From: Echinometra lucunter
Lineage: Eukaryota > Echinodermata > Echinoidea > Camarodonta > Echinometridae
Length of the DNA stretch: 64,000 bases
Direction: 5' to 3'
Assembly: GCA_029962745.1 (NCBI GenBank)
Contig: CM057171.1
Span: 2,391,799 to 2,455,798, forward strand
In this document: piece by piece, positions 12,701 to 27,600 of the stretch
How positions within the stretch are numbered: position 1 is the first letter of the stretch
Layout: each line of letters begins with the position of its first letter
Made by a program: the position numbers and the translations under genes
Notes under the pieces: model-generated
Databases searched by the model: none
Told to the model about the DNA's origin: nothing
What the model saw: only the letters and a program-made list of their open reading frames with translations

Positions 12701-14095
12701 AATCCAACAATCTGTTCAAGAGTTAGGAAGTTTAAAAGTTTGAGTAAATCCTTATTATTGGGATCCTTGAATTGCCATTTTTGCCAGTTATCGCGATGTC
12801 ATCGTGGACAACTCTCCATTCATTTTGTACACAGAATTCAACATTTTCTTTATTTTCAAGAAAAATAAAAATTTGTATGATTTATTGCTTGAGTATGACA
12901 TGGCTACATCAATTCTGCAAGCATTTTGGGAAGAATTATGTTAATTCTTGACTTTAAATTTCATACAAATCATTTTTTTTTTGAAATATTATGTACAAAA
13001 TGAATTGAGAGTTGTCCACAATGACATCACAGATGCTGGCAAAGTTGCCAACTAAAGGATCCTCATAATAGGAATTTTACTGAAACTTTCAAAATTTATA
13101 ACTCTTGAACAGATTGTCCGATTTACTCAAACTTTCCCGGTTTACTCTTCTTGGTCACCGTTATTTACTAAGAGCACACTGATGCCGGGGCTCCATTCTC
13201 CTTTAATTAAAATAAAAATTTACATTTCAGTTTTTATTTACGGTGCTGTCTTATGTATCATAGTCAAATATAATGTTATTGGACAAATTAAAAAAAATAT
13301 ACAGTTTTTTTTTCAATTTACTAGAAATGACCTCCCATGGACTTGGGTCGTTTTCATATTCATATAGTCTATTATTAACATGGTGTAGCTTTATTCCATT
13401 TTATTTTTATCATTTGTTAAGGTAAGAATAGGAAGAGGAATACTCATTCAGAGACAGTTGCCAAATAAATATTCAAGGATTGTGTGGTCCAGGATTCTTG
13501 TAAAACTATGAACTGACAGTCGATTCAGCCTGTCAGATAAGGTGGACGTTAACAATGTTATGCTGTAATGAGGTTTCATCCCTATACCGTGCGTCCCCCA
13601 AAAAAACTTTACACTTTTGAAATGGCTGCCAAATGAAAAATACATGATTCTGGAAGAAAAGGTTTATATGTACGGATAGCTCATGGACTCAACTTTGATA
13701 TGAGACCAAAAAGGCCAAAAATAATCATGCTTGGGTGAGCACTGCTCACTTTTGTAAAGGGTATGAAAATTAGGTTGCGCAGGAATTGCACCTTTCAATT
13801 TGTGAGAGATGAGTCCTTTGGAGGTTACAGAATTGAGGGTGATATGATGAATTTATGATCAGTTGCAATCGGTTTAGGTTTGCGGAGTGAATTTATGGTT
13901 TATTAAATCAAAATTGTATGCATGAGTGAACGCGAATTGCATTCATTATTGTAGCATTGTACCTTTCCCTGGTAGACTCAGTAATGTGTTCATGGGAGTC
14001 AGAATTTGGGTGATGGTACATGTTGCAGGGGAGGTGAGATAGTGTAACTTTGTTGGCTAGATGGGATAAGGGTCAAGAGGACAGTATGCCCTCCC

Positions 14096-14143
<48 letters not shown>

Positions 14144-14827
14144 CTTCCTGTGTGTTGGTGCATGTCTTGACAATTCACATTCTTTGGTCTCCTCTCCAAA
14201 ATATCCATACCGCCTTCCCTTATCCCTTATGAAGAGAGCAAGACTGTGCATCGAAGGAGGAGGTGGACGTGTGGACCAGTGAACTAAAAGACTTTGATTT
14301 TTAGTTTGCATCATCATTTACTTTCCCCCTTTTTTCTCTTACAAGATGGATGAAACAGTTGTAAAATTGAAATGAATGAAAATCAACTGAAAGCAAAGAC
14401 TGACATGTTCATTTTACCGATTTGTGTTACACTGTACCGTTTTTCTTGTCCGAAACTCAACTGCTAAAATGACTGATTGGTTGGATAAACTTTGATTGAG
14501 TGATTGACTGAGTTATTGATTAATTATGATTGATTTATTGAATAATTCATTGATTGAAACAGCTGAATGGTGAATGAATGCTTGATTGATTAATTGATTG
14601 ACTGATACATTGATTAGTTGATTGATACCTACATGTTGATTGTCTAACTTACGGATTGATTGATTGACCGATAGAATGCAATTGGCTTCAGGTGTCAATG
14701 GGTGATACCAGTCCCAGTCCAATTTTGGAAATGCAGGTAGAATTCGGGATAAGGGAATGTGGTCGAGATATTTTGGAGAGGAGACCAACGGATGTGAATT
14801 GTCAAGATATGCACAAGCACACCAGGA

Positions 14828-14859
<32 letters not shown>

Positions 14860-17800
14860 GAGCATACATGTCCTCTTAACCCTTATCCCATCTACCCAAC
14901 CACGTCCTACGTTGCATCTCACCTCCCCTGCACCATGTACCATCACCCAATCCTGACTCCCATGAACACACCACTGAGTCTACCAGGGGTAGGTACAACG
15001 CTACAATAATGAATGCAATTCCCGTTCACTCATGCATAAAATTTTGGCTTAATAAACCATAAAATTCACTCAGCAAACCTAAACTAACTGCAACTGATCA
15101 TGAATTTACGATATCACCCCAATTTTGTAACCTCCAAAGGATTTAGCTCTCACAAATTGGAAGGCGCAATTCCTGCGCAACCTAATTTTCATACCCTCTA
15201 CAAAATTGAGCAGTGCTCACCCAAACATGAATTATTTTTAGCCTTTTTGGTCTTACGTGAAAGTTGAGTCCATGAGCTATCCATAAATACAAACCTTTTC
15301 TGCCAGAATCATATATTTTTTATTTGACAGGCATTTCAAAAGTGTAAAGTTTTTTCTTTTTTTGGGGGGGGGGGGGGGACACACTGTACGTACAAACACT
15401 TACATGGACGTAGAAAAGTCCATAAATTTAAAGAGAAAAACTTTTCTGAGTCTAACAGATGCATTTATATAAAAATCAATATAGCAACCAAGCTAAACCA
15501 TAACCCCACGACCATATAAAAAGGTGTTGAAATTCGAGACTTGACACCTTTGACTCTTCAAAATGTACCGAAGTACATGTTAATAAGGTCTGCAAATAAC
15601 ATAAAAGTAAGTACTGAATAGGCAAATATTTCATTATCAACCAGGGCCAGATAATACGAACTGTGTTATCATGATTATGATCTGTAATGTAAAGTAGGTC
15701 CTTCAAGGGGACTTCTTTCGTCTCCCTCCCCTCCCCTCCAACAGTTAGGAATCACTGATTTAAAGATTTTTTTGTTTTTGTTTTTTCATTACTCATCAGC
15801 AACTACCCGAAAGATGAATTTCGGCTTCAGTCACTTCCTAAACAAGAAGCCGAGTACGCAGGTAATTATATCGATTATACACAAGTGCACCTAGTGCATA
15901 CCAAAATGAAGGTAATTCTAGTTCAGATTATGAACATTCGAAGGTTATTTACTTTGCCAATTCATAGGTAGCATATACGGTGATAAACAGTAACGCATTC
16001 CGTAAACCACTGATGACTTGCATGACCGAGAACATTGCTTGTGAAGAAAACTGGTATGATTTTTTTTATCTGTCTTTTTGTTTATGTTTATGTTTATTTA
16101 ATTTCCAGGAACACATAACATAATAACATAACAAATTCTCATATGAAACTTAACAATATACAATATACATAATAACATAAACAACAACCAATGCCTGGGG
16201 ATTACCTAAAAGAAATAATAATTTCTGTATAAAGGCTCTCCTCATTGGTTGTTGTCATAAAATTCATACAAACACAATGGTCAGCATGTACACGAAAAGA
16301 ATGTAATGAAAAGAAAGGAAAATATAAAAGGACAAGCCTAAGGCATTCGCCTGAAGACCATTAGATTATAACTGAAATCTTCAATATGCATTAATAATTG
16401 GGGGCATATCAAACAAAATATTACGTAAAGCATTTAAAAATGGCCAAACAGAAACATCAAGACATAAATCACAAGTAGAACGGGGGAGTGTATCCATAAA
16501 ACGAGGGAACATATATAAGCATGTGAACTTCAAACAATTGGTTCTAGCAAATTCATGAGTAAAAGTAAGAAAATGAGTCCTTCTAAAACTAGGCTTTGGT
16601 AAAATGGTACAAGGAATATCATTAAGGCAATGCAAAACAAACAGAAAGATAAATCATTCTATTATATAAAGGCGGCAGGTCCAAAATAACTAAACGTTCA
16701 TGATATGATAAAGAATTTGCCCTTTTGAAAGAAAAACAAAAACGAGTAAAGCGTCTTTGTACTGCCTCAAGTGATTGAATATGGTTCTTTTGGTAGGGCA
16801 ACCAGACAGGGATGCCGTATTCTAAAATTGGGTGGCAAAGTGAACAAAATAATTTCTTTAAAATTAACGGATTTCTAGACATAACAACTCTACGTATAAA
16901 TCCGCATAATCTTGAACATTTAGTGACAACACTTCTTACATGATGAGTCCAACTAAGATCATTAGAAATTATAAAACCTAAATACTGATAAGTGTTGACT
17001 TTTTCAAGAAGTTGAGAATCTATATTATAAGTGACATTAATTATTTTTCTAGATCGGGTTATGTGCATTACTTTACATTTAGAAATGTTAAGGGACATGT
17101 AATTATTTTGACACCATAGAATGATATTGGACAGATCAGATTGTAAAGTGACAACATCATTTGAATTAATAATTGAGCGATATATTACAGTGTCATCGGC
17201 ATACTGCCGAATAGGTGAATCAACAAAATCAGGCAAGTCAGCAACGTATAAATTAAAAAGGATTGGGCCAATCACTGACCCGTGAGGAACCCCCGAACTG
17301 ACTGGTACCCAGTCAGATCTAGCGCCCTCAAACAACACACTTTGTTTACGGTTTAAAAGAAAAGATTTAATCCAAAAAAGTACTCCACCACAAATACCGT
17401 AATTATGCAATTTGGTCAGCAGTAAATAATGATCAACTTTGTCAAAAGCTTTCGCCCAATCCAAGAAAATAACATCAATTCTGGGTGGATTAGGACGATC
17501 TAAAAGTTTTGCCCAATCAAAAAACATACTGACAGCCTGAGTATTACAAGAACGTTTGGGTAAGAACCCATGCTGTGAGTCAGGTATAATACCATATTTT
17601 ACAGAGTGTTTGATTAGTCTATTTACAATGACATGCTCTAACATTTTACAAGGTACAGAGCATAAAGAAATCGGGCGATAATTTGATATTACATCACGTT
17701 TGCCAGATTTATATAATGGAACAACAAAAGCCTGATTCCAACATTGGGGAACTTTCCCTGATTTAAGGCTAATATTAAATATACGTGTAAGAATTGATAC

Positions 17801-18661
17801 AATTGAAACATCACCAAATTTTAAAAAGTTAGGCAATATCCCATCAGGCCCTGGTGGCTTGCTACTCTTTAGACGAATAATTTCTTGCATTACTTCCTTA
17901 CTAGTAACTTCAATTTTAGATAATGAGTCAATGTGCGAGTGACACTGGCAATCTTTAAGATCAAGATTGAGTAAGTTATTATCTGAGCGAGTAAAATTAC
18001 CCTGAAAATGACAATTGAATGCACGAGCAATATCTATAGGAGATTCTAATAAAACATCATTATGCATAAATGTTGTCACAGTATGATTTTTGCGTTTAGT
18101 ATTTACAAACGACCAAAATCTTTTGGATGTGCAGCAGAATTCATAGCCAATGTTTGGAGATAGTCATTATAAGCAGTTTTTGTAAGTTGTTTCATCTCCT
18201 TTCGCAATTGCTTAAACTTATTCCATAGGTCTTCATTTTCTTTGTTATTTATTGCTTTTCTATAAGCACGTTTCTTCTTTCTTGATAACTTGACAATATC
18301 TGAAGTAATCCATGGTGCGCGTCGTTTTCCTTTAGATTGCGTGATGGGAACGACATCTTTTACAACTGCATTTAGAACAAGTGTAAAATTATCCCAAGTT
18401 TCCTCAATATTATCCTCATTGATGAAAAGATCCCACGGAACACATTCCAGTGTGCGTTGAAAGTCTTCACGACTTGCTTTATGGAAAGCGTGAAAATTAC
18501 GCGGAAGCGATTTAAATTGATTTTGAACATTAATTAAAAAATGGACTGCATCATGATCGCTGGCACCAATACCTGGACCTCTAGTGACGTCTGTAATGAG
18601 GTCATCATCGTTACAGAAAATTAAATCGAGGATGGAGTCTCGCTGATTGCTACCTTTTTTG

Positions 18662-18698
<37 letters not shown>

Positions 18699-21600
18699 GA
18701 GTACTGGTAAAGAGACTGAAATCACTCATTTTAGCGTTCTATCTGAATACACAGTAAACTATTTTAAGCAACAGTACTGTTTAAATAACGGGCAAAAACG
18801 ATGTTCAAGACGGTCACTCTAAAACGGTTGTTTAAACTGTTAAACAAGCAAGGTAAATTGAAATTAAAAGGCCTCTTGTTTACAATTTCAAACAAACTTT
18901 TAAAGAACAACTTTTAAACGTCTAGGTTGTTCAAATTAATTTGTTGGAATACACAGTTGCTTAAAACCTTTTTCACAACTATTGTATAGAAAATGTTGTT
19001 CAGAACAGTTGTTTAAATGTAAACATAAAACAAAAGTCCCTTAAAACAAATCTGTGTTGCTGTTTTGTTTTATATTAGGAACCTTTGACATGTTTGATGA
19101 AATCTGAATGTAGAGGAATGTAGCTATACTTTTCATGTAAATCTCAAGGCAATTACTTCAGTCACGCTTCAGTGAATATAGCCTTAATGCAAAATGGTCA
19201 CTGTTTAAAGTTCACAAGCCTCATATCATAACTTTCATTCAATGATATCGGAGCAAATTTCAAATTTTAAGCGTTAGAAGGCATGCGAGTATGCGACATG
19301 AATTTTATGCGCTTCCAAACATACTAAATGACTTGTGCCTAAAATTTCACATTTGAGTGCGCGGTAGGGCAACTTGCAAAGTTGCAGGTATAATTGCCAG
19401 AATTCGAGCGGCAAGTAAACATTAAGGCCCCGTCACATATTAGCGAATCAAGCCAACGAATGCCTAGCGAAAAGCTATTTTTTTTATAGTCCAAATACGC
19501 TCAAATTCTTGGCCACAATAGAGTTCGGAAGGTGCCGTCACATATTAGCTAATTTGAGAGTATTTTAGCGTATCTGGACTATAAAAAATAGCTGTTCGCT
19601 AGGCATTCGTTGGCTCGATTCGCTAATACGTGACGGGGCCTTTAAATAGATGAATTTCATGAAATAACGACCTATGACCATCAGATTAATCTTATACCTT
19701 CTGTGAGAACCTGAACGGGAGATGTAGATAATTATTGCACGTCGCTAAAATCACTAGAAGGGAGTAACATCTTGCACAAAAAGATATATGTGTTAACTTG
19801 TGTGATATTCCTTCCATGAATTCCGACGAATTTTAGTGTAAATGTCTGAGTGAAACACAATATAACGTTCACACTAAGCGATACGCTCTGACACCTCCAC
19901 GCCGACGAGCTCGGTGTAAAACACACAGCGATTCGCTGTGTGCGTGTGGGCAAATGGAATGCCCATGGCTTTTATTTGTGTGCGGGCACTGTGTGATGCT
20001 CAGTTGACAATGTTTTCTGGGTCCGAAAACTAAGTTTTGACATTTTGATTGTAAAATACACCCACACAAATGAGTTTTTATTCACTTTCCTATACATCAT
20101 AACAGTTTTATGAAGCAGTTTCTGATCTCATTTGGCAATTATAATTGAATTAATGACTGATACTTTCTTGAGATTTACCAAAAGTAGATACCAGCCTTAA
20201 GGTAGCTTTGTCATCTTTAGAAAATGTGCGGACTTTACAATGGCTTATTACCTAATCTGAAAATGATTTGAATGGGGAGTACACTAGGCTTTCGAAATTG
20301 CACTTGATTTATCGGAAGTAGTATTTATCCTGTTGTACAATTTCAAATTTAAAAAAAAATAGATTCAAATTCAAGAAAATATATGCTAATTTCATATTTT
20401 CTCAATTCAAAGGATCATTATCACCAAGTAATGTGTAATTAGAAAACGTAAGTGTGCTCTATATAGTTCGTGATATCCATTATAAAATTGATATTGATAT
20501 GTCCACCATTGATTTTCATCGCAGATCAGTCTGAGGGTGTTTTTGACCAGAGGGGAGGGGAACTCACGATTCCGTCACATGGACTCACTCTGTTAATCCC
20601 TCCTGGAGCACTTCCAGAGGGCATTAGTGAAAGGATCTCAGTCAAGATTCTTAACGACATCCCACCTGAAATCACTTTGAGAGATAACGAGTTGGTTGTT
20701 ACTAGTGGCTTCCAGTGCCTCCCTTCAGGATTACACTTTGCTCCGGACAAACCAGTTAGATTGACGATACCCCATTGTGCCAACTTGACTGATCCAAGGA
20801 AGGTTCAGGTCGTATTATACTCCTGGAGTCATGGTAAGATATTGATTTCTTTTGAAAAACTTTACGAAACAGAGATTGTTAATGAACCGCGAGCTGTATT
20901 ACTGCCCGGTAAGCAGTAGATGGCAGGTTCGAATCCCGCTGGTTCCATTTTTTTTTTCTGACTTGTGATTTTCATTATAGATCGATCTTTAACACTGGGA
21001 GTAATGCCGAAAATTTGTCTACAAATTATAAATTTCTCCCATAAAGCTTCATTTACTAAGCAACGTGACGTATTCATTTTTGTTGTTGTTGTTTTGGTCA
21101 TTAACAAAAAGAAAAGATGCGCAATTTTACGGCTGTTTGTCTTAAACAAAAACAAGCAAACAAATCTCCCATGAATTAAACAAAATATGAAATATACAAT
21201 TTGCATTCCAAAATGTATGTATGATGTCGTGTTATAAACGCTACCTAAGCGACTGAAAGAAGGGAAGTGTGTGTGGAATGTTATTTTTGTGTTTCGTCTG
21301 ACTTTTATTACTACTTTTGGATATTTTCAACATTGTTCCACAAAAAATCGTCTGGAATTAAATATACTCGCCAATCTTTACAAATTTGGTGCTATTTTTT
21401 CTTCAAATTAGATTCCCCATCTAGGGGTAGTACACGGGTGGAATTATTGGAACTTCGCTTGTCGTTTTGTTTGTTTGTTTTTTTTCCTTTATTGGGCTTC
21501 CCTGTTTAACCTGACCAGATTAAAAGTGAAGGATACCTCATTTTTTTGAAAAATAAGAATTCGGAAAATATATTAGTATTTCATAGAATTAATATACCAT

Positions 21601-24600
21601 ATTATATATGCGCACAAACCAATATAATGTATATTATTACTATTACTTTCTCGTTTGATTTCTCTCAATATTCATGCACATGATGCATATATGCATGTAT
21701 ATGCATTGCATCTTTTAAATTGAGTTAAACATTTATGTATGGTTATGAAGACTGAAATACCTGTAAATGAAAAGAAAAAAGGATGCTTGCTGCTTGAACA
21801 CTTATCATAAAATGAAATAATTTTGTTGTTAGATTTCGGTATTTGATTACAGGCCTGCGTTTTAAATAAACATTTACCACAAAAATTGGCCATTTAACCT
21901 TTTCAAAGCTTTGCAGCATGCAAACCTTTCATTAAATATGAATTAGATTAAACACTAGTATTCATTTAATTCTTTTATTGTGAACTATAAGTATACTCCT
22001 CGGTGAACATACTAAAAACTAGGCATAAAACCCCATCCCCCACCCCCCTCGGACTTAAAAAAAAAGAAGCCCCAGCATGTAATGTTAATTGTTTTAAAGA
22101 TATCCACTGGAGTTTGTACCAGTGTTGGATTTTTTTGGGGGGATGGGTCTAAAAGCTCTTATTTCAGTCAGTTTCCCATTTAGCCGAGTTTGAGTCTCAA
22201 GTTGTGGCGAGCTGGCGCGAGCTTGAACTCGCGTAAACTCGCTTCAACTCACATGAAATTTACTAATTTTATGAGGCATGCACAAGTGATTTTACGACCC
22301 AGCATCGAGTTTACTTCGATAGCTGTACGAGTGCGATACGAGTTAACAGAGCGCAATACGAGTCACACCGAGTTTGGTATGAGTTGTGATGACCTGCATA
22401 CGACTTGTACCGATCTATCAACGAGTTATCAAGACCTCGTTACGAGTGTCAAGAGCTTTATACGAGTTTCCGATGTACGACCAAAGAAGCGGGAAATGCA
22501 TATTTCGTTTTTCTTTCTTTTTTTTTTTTGGGGGGGGGGAAGCTTGAATAAATTCAATTCGATTCATTTCCATTTCCAATAAAAGCAATAAAAAAATCAA
22601 ACATAATCATGAGTCATTGTACAATGAATAATGACTTGAATTTATAAAACAAAGAATATACACAGCGTAACTATGTTTGGGATTCATTTCTTTATAAGAA
22701 AACGTAGTGTGGAAATCAAGGAGGGATCCCATGAAAAGAAGGGCTTGTAATGTGGATCCCTCAGATAATTTCATTTCTTTATAAGAAAACGTAGTGTGGA
22801 AATCAAGGAGGGATCCCATGAAAAGAAGGGCTTGTAATGTGGATCCCTCAGATAATTTCAAACACAGCTTATAATTCTAAAAACATATGAATAAAATTAT
22901 ATCTACAGAAGACGATAGGTATAGCTTTTCTGTTTTATTTCAATTTTGTTGTATATACAATAACAAATTGTAGATTCGCAATTCAAAGACTTAAGTGTTA
23001 CGACTATTATCTCAGTTGCAAAAGCGAAAAGAATATAAGAAGAATGACATACATAAGAAAAGAAATAAGAATATATATGCTGTACAAAAGCATAAGAAAA
23101 CGGGGAATAGGGTATTAGTATGGGAGTGCGCTTTAAAAGGATTATTGTGCCTAACATTTGTTTTTCTATTCCATTTAAGTTATCTCTACATGAAATGCTA
23201 ATTTTGGGAAGGTCTCGTATCCAAGGAGAAGGTGCGCAGGACAAAAATCCGAGATAGCCCTGAAAATCACATTTTTGTCATAACTCTGCATCATCAGATG
23301 TTTTTTTTTTATAACTTGATTTGGTGTCATATCCTACGCTGATGGGTAAGGTAATCTGTTTATACAACAAGAAATACTGTCAAACCTGTAGAATTAACCC
23401 TATTTGCATCGGGGGGGGGGGGGATTATAAGGCCCTGGCCTTTAGACGATTTTCGCCGCACAATTAGATTCACACTATGCCACTTTATGACCTTTTTTCT
23501 TTCAAGCCTTGTGCATGTTTATAGCAAGTTTATGAAAATCGGTTGTACAGTTTAAACCGAGTAATGTAACCTTTTGTGACCTCATGCACTCAATGTACAA
23601 AACGAATGGAAAATTGCATTTCCTTATTCCTTTATTACCAGAAACTTTACTTTTAAGCTGTTATTACCACCTATTCCAACCGAACAGTGGTCCACATAAT
23701 ACCCCGAAACAGCAAACTTGAAAAAATTAATAAAATAGTTGAAAGTCACAAACATACACAAGATATTTATAAGCAAAAGAATATATAAGAATTGAAATCA
23801 TTTTCTTCTTTTTTTTTCTATCTCATATTTGTTTATATCCACGTTTTGATCCAAGTTGTCCTGCGATACCTGCCTCAGAAATTTTGCACAGACCTCTAAA
23901 ATCGCGTCAAGAATACAAATCAATCATTATTTTACGTAAATCTTTATTTTTTTCCCTTTGATATTCTCAAATACATATTTCGAGTTATGAAAGTTTGTTG
24001 AGATGAAAGTTCTTCTGTAGATGTAACAAATATTATTATGAAAGAAAAATGAAAGTGATTTCAGTGCTGATGTATTCTAGTGTTTCTTATCAATACCTTA
24101 TGTATATTTTTGTTTTAAACTTGAACTCTTGTTATTGTTTCATGAAGTTTGTTGTTCCAGGGTATTGTCTTGACCACGATTCGGTTAGAATAGGTGATAA
24201 TAACAGCTTAAAAGAAAATCTTTTTCTTCATTTTTTTTTCAAATTAAGAGGGGACCATGTCACTTTTAACGGTGATTGTTTGGGAGGTGATAATACAGGC
24301 CGCCCCTCTTATCCCAGTGTCCCCCCCCCCCCCCCTCCGATCGACACCTATGAGCCGAGGCGATATCCTATAGTTGGTTGTATGTGCACATGCGTTTAAA
24401 GTTGAATTTAAAATATGCTTTTCCCCAAAAAAATCTTTAAAAATACTTTTAGAAAAATGAAAATTACTGTGTTTTTTAATAGGCCAGCGGACAATTATGG
24501 TGCGCTCGCCATGCTCGCCCTGCACTCTGCTCATGCTCGTGCGAAACTCGCGTAGATCGATGGAAACTCGCCGTACTCGATGTAAAGTCGCACTAATCTC

Positions 24601-27600
24601 GTGGGCAACTCATTATGACTCGCAGCACAATCGCCTTGCTCGCACTCGACTCTTGGAAGCTCGAATAGCACTCGCGTGTTCTTGAAGGTGGCGAGTTATT
24701 ACGAATTATAAAGAGTGAATTATGAGCCAATAACTCGCCAATATAACTCGGCTAATAATTCGAGCTTGTTACGAGTGATGCGAGTATATTACGAGTTTAA
24801 GCGAGTTTAAGCGAGTTCAGCCCGAGTTACAACGAGTCAGTGAAAATTTTCAAACTGTTAAAAAAAAATTGGAACTCTTCGCGACTTCAGGGAGAGTAGT
24901 GCGGAGCTGCAACGAGTTAGGCCGAGCCGTGCCTAGTTGTCGCGTGTTATCCCGAGTTACAAGAAGAGTTATAAGGGAGTTATTGCGAGTACCTCTTTAT
25001 GGCAACTCGCAAAAACTCGACATAACTCACCAATATAACTCGGCTAACTGGGAACCTTATATTAGCCTGCACCATAAACACTTCGCTGTATGACAGATAT
25101 GAGTTTCATGATTTCTTAACTATTTACTTCGCGAAAACAAGTGAAGTTCTCATTGGGAAATCTGTTTTGAAGTTCAATCCTTTCTGAAACTTTCATGCAT
25201 ATTCCCTTTTTGCGTTTATTTAACAATTTTCTGTAGTAACCAATTAAAAAAACAACATCTAAAGGGTAGTAGCGTTATAAAAGAATCCATATTTGTGTGA
25301 AAATATTTTTAAAATCTGAGCAATGAAAAACGAGGGCAACTGCAGTTCGAATATTTGTCATGTAATAAATTGAAGAGCTTGATTCCAAAAAGGAGCTAAA
25401 TCCATTTTTGACGAAGATTGATTTTTTAAGTTAAATATGTGAATCTCAAACATGGGAATCAAATGCATTTTATTGTTTTTTAAAAAAGATTTTTTTAAAG
25501 ATTGTTAAAATATGTTACAAATTTAGCTTTCATTCCAAAAGGAGCTAAATCCAAAACAGTTTCATTCCAAAAGGAGCTAAATCCACTAATGTCATGTAGG
25601 ATTTGTTCATTTAACCACAATACCTAAAGCTATGCATTCAGATTTTTAAGCACATATTTCGGCTACCAGTCTACATCATCAATGCAAAATTTTGGCATGA
25701 GTAGGCGAGTTTAACTATTTTTATGAATAATTTTGGATTTAGCTCCTTTTGGAATAAAACATCGAAAAAATTCCTGTCATGAGGAAAGGTGGGAAATTCA
25801 ATAAAAAATTAACAATTAAATTCTCAAAAAAATAAGATCAGAGAAGATGTAAAATGTTCTCTGCCAGCAATATTAATGTATTTCATGTTGAATTTCAATT
25901 GTTAAACGTGTTTAAATGTGCAGAAATTGACATTCGACTAATGTTTCATTCCAAAAGGAGCTAAATCCACGAAAATTTTAATTTAAAAAATTCATTAAAA
26001 TTCAAAAAGGCCAGGTAGGTTTTTTTTTCTAATCTTTTATTACTGATCCAGTCTGACCCCTCTAAAAGCTATAACAATATAAAGATACATGGGTAAAGGG
26101 AAACTGGAGAAATAGAAAAGCGTGATTTACTCAGAAGTAGCTAGAGTGGATTTAGCTCCTTCTGGAATGAAACTCTTCAATTGTCGAAATATTCGCAATT
26201 ATAATTGGTTAATTAGATTGAAAACTGAGTGCACCCTCTATAACTCTTCATTTTGATTTACATGTGCTCTCTTTCGTATGCACTGAAGGATTATAATGTG
26301 ATGATGTTCTTTTCTCTCTCTCTTTCTCTCTTTCTCTTTATAAGGAGTAAACGCAGAAAGGAAACTAGAGCGAAAAGTGCTGACATCAAGAACTTGTCGG
26401 GTAACTTCTCATCACGTTGAAATTTTATTGGAGCACTTCACAAATCGATTTATTGCCTTCATTAAGGATTTGTTTCACATCAATGGTAAACTAATGTCAT
26501 TCATGCCGTTTCTTCAAAGGAGGATGCCAAGTACACGATACACGGTGTTGCAGTTTCGTATGGTCAACAAGTCTCACGGAACCTCTTGGGTATGTTCCCG
26601 AAAGAAAACAATCTAACATTTAAAAGTATTACTTAACGAAGATCCAAAATTTGTCTCTTGAGCTTCATGTAGAAAACGACTTTGATCTTTGGTATTAATA
26701 ACTCATTAATGAGTCAACAGCTTAATTCATTGAGCATCACCTTTTTATTAAGTATAGGGAACATCGTTTTCGGAATTTCAGTATCAAAGACCGAGCTCTT
26801 CTTTAGACTTACACACACTGAAAATTGATTAAAATAATTCATTATTCGTAAACATACAGTGTGTTCCAAAAATCATTTTCAGCAAATTGTTCAAAAAGGT
26901 CATCCAGTAAATGATTAAGCCGGAAAAATATCTGATATTTTCTATTATTAGATTACTCCGAGAAGGTCAAATTGTACCATTCCAAAAGTCTGTGGAATTT
27001 ATTTCGATAAAAAACTAAAGCGTTTTGCGGTGTCTTTCCAGTTGTCAGTCCAACAAAATTTCTCCTGATTTTTTGCTTCATTACATTATTGTCTTTCAGA
27101 GGGATGTTCACGACTTCAGAGAGGACGCCATCTATCAACCCGCTAAAGATGATGACGATGAGATGAATGTCAAAGACGAAGACCTGAAGGTCACTTGCAA
27201 GCTTAATGATAGCGACACTCTTGAAGAAGTGAGAAGTAAAAATTGTGCATCAGAAGTAAAAAAAAAAAAAATGAATTTAGTTCCTTTCTTAAGAATTCAT
27301 TTACATGCGCGATAGAAAAAGCCACATACAAAATATAATACTTATTCCCAAACAGGCTTACCTAGAATCACTTAAAGCCTATAAATCTCTTAGAGAACGC
27401 TTCCTCGGCGTCGACTGTTCGTGGCTCAGTCGCTTGGACGGTCGTTCGATTCCCATTCTCGTCCTTGCTATATTTTTGGCGATATTTCGTCAGAAATAGT
27501 AAAAGTATCACAGCTATTCTCGAATCCAGTCCTATTTCGCAGACCTGTTCGGGGAAAAAATGTCACGCCCCCCCCCCCCCCCCCCCCCCCCACTTCCCCC

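Noticed and set aside
20526..20783. Minus-strand frame opposite the second ZU5 exon
   Set aside because: Shadow of the plus-strand ZU5 exon, which has a clear domain and matching splice sites.
22607..22861. Minus-strand frame with a 29-residue duplicated segment
   Set aside because: The repeat comes from an 87-base DNA duplication; the peptide has no family and lies inside a foldback element.
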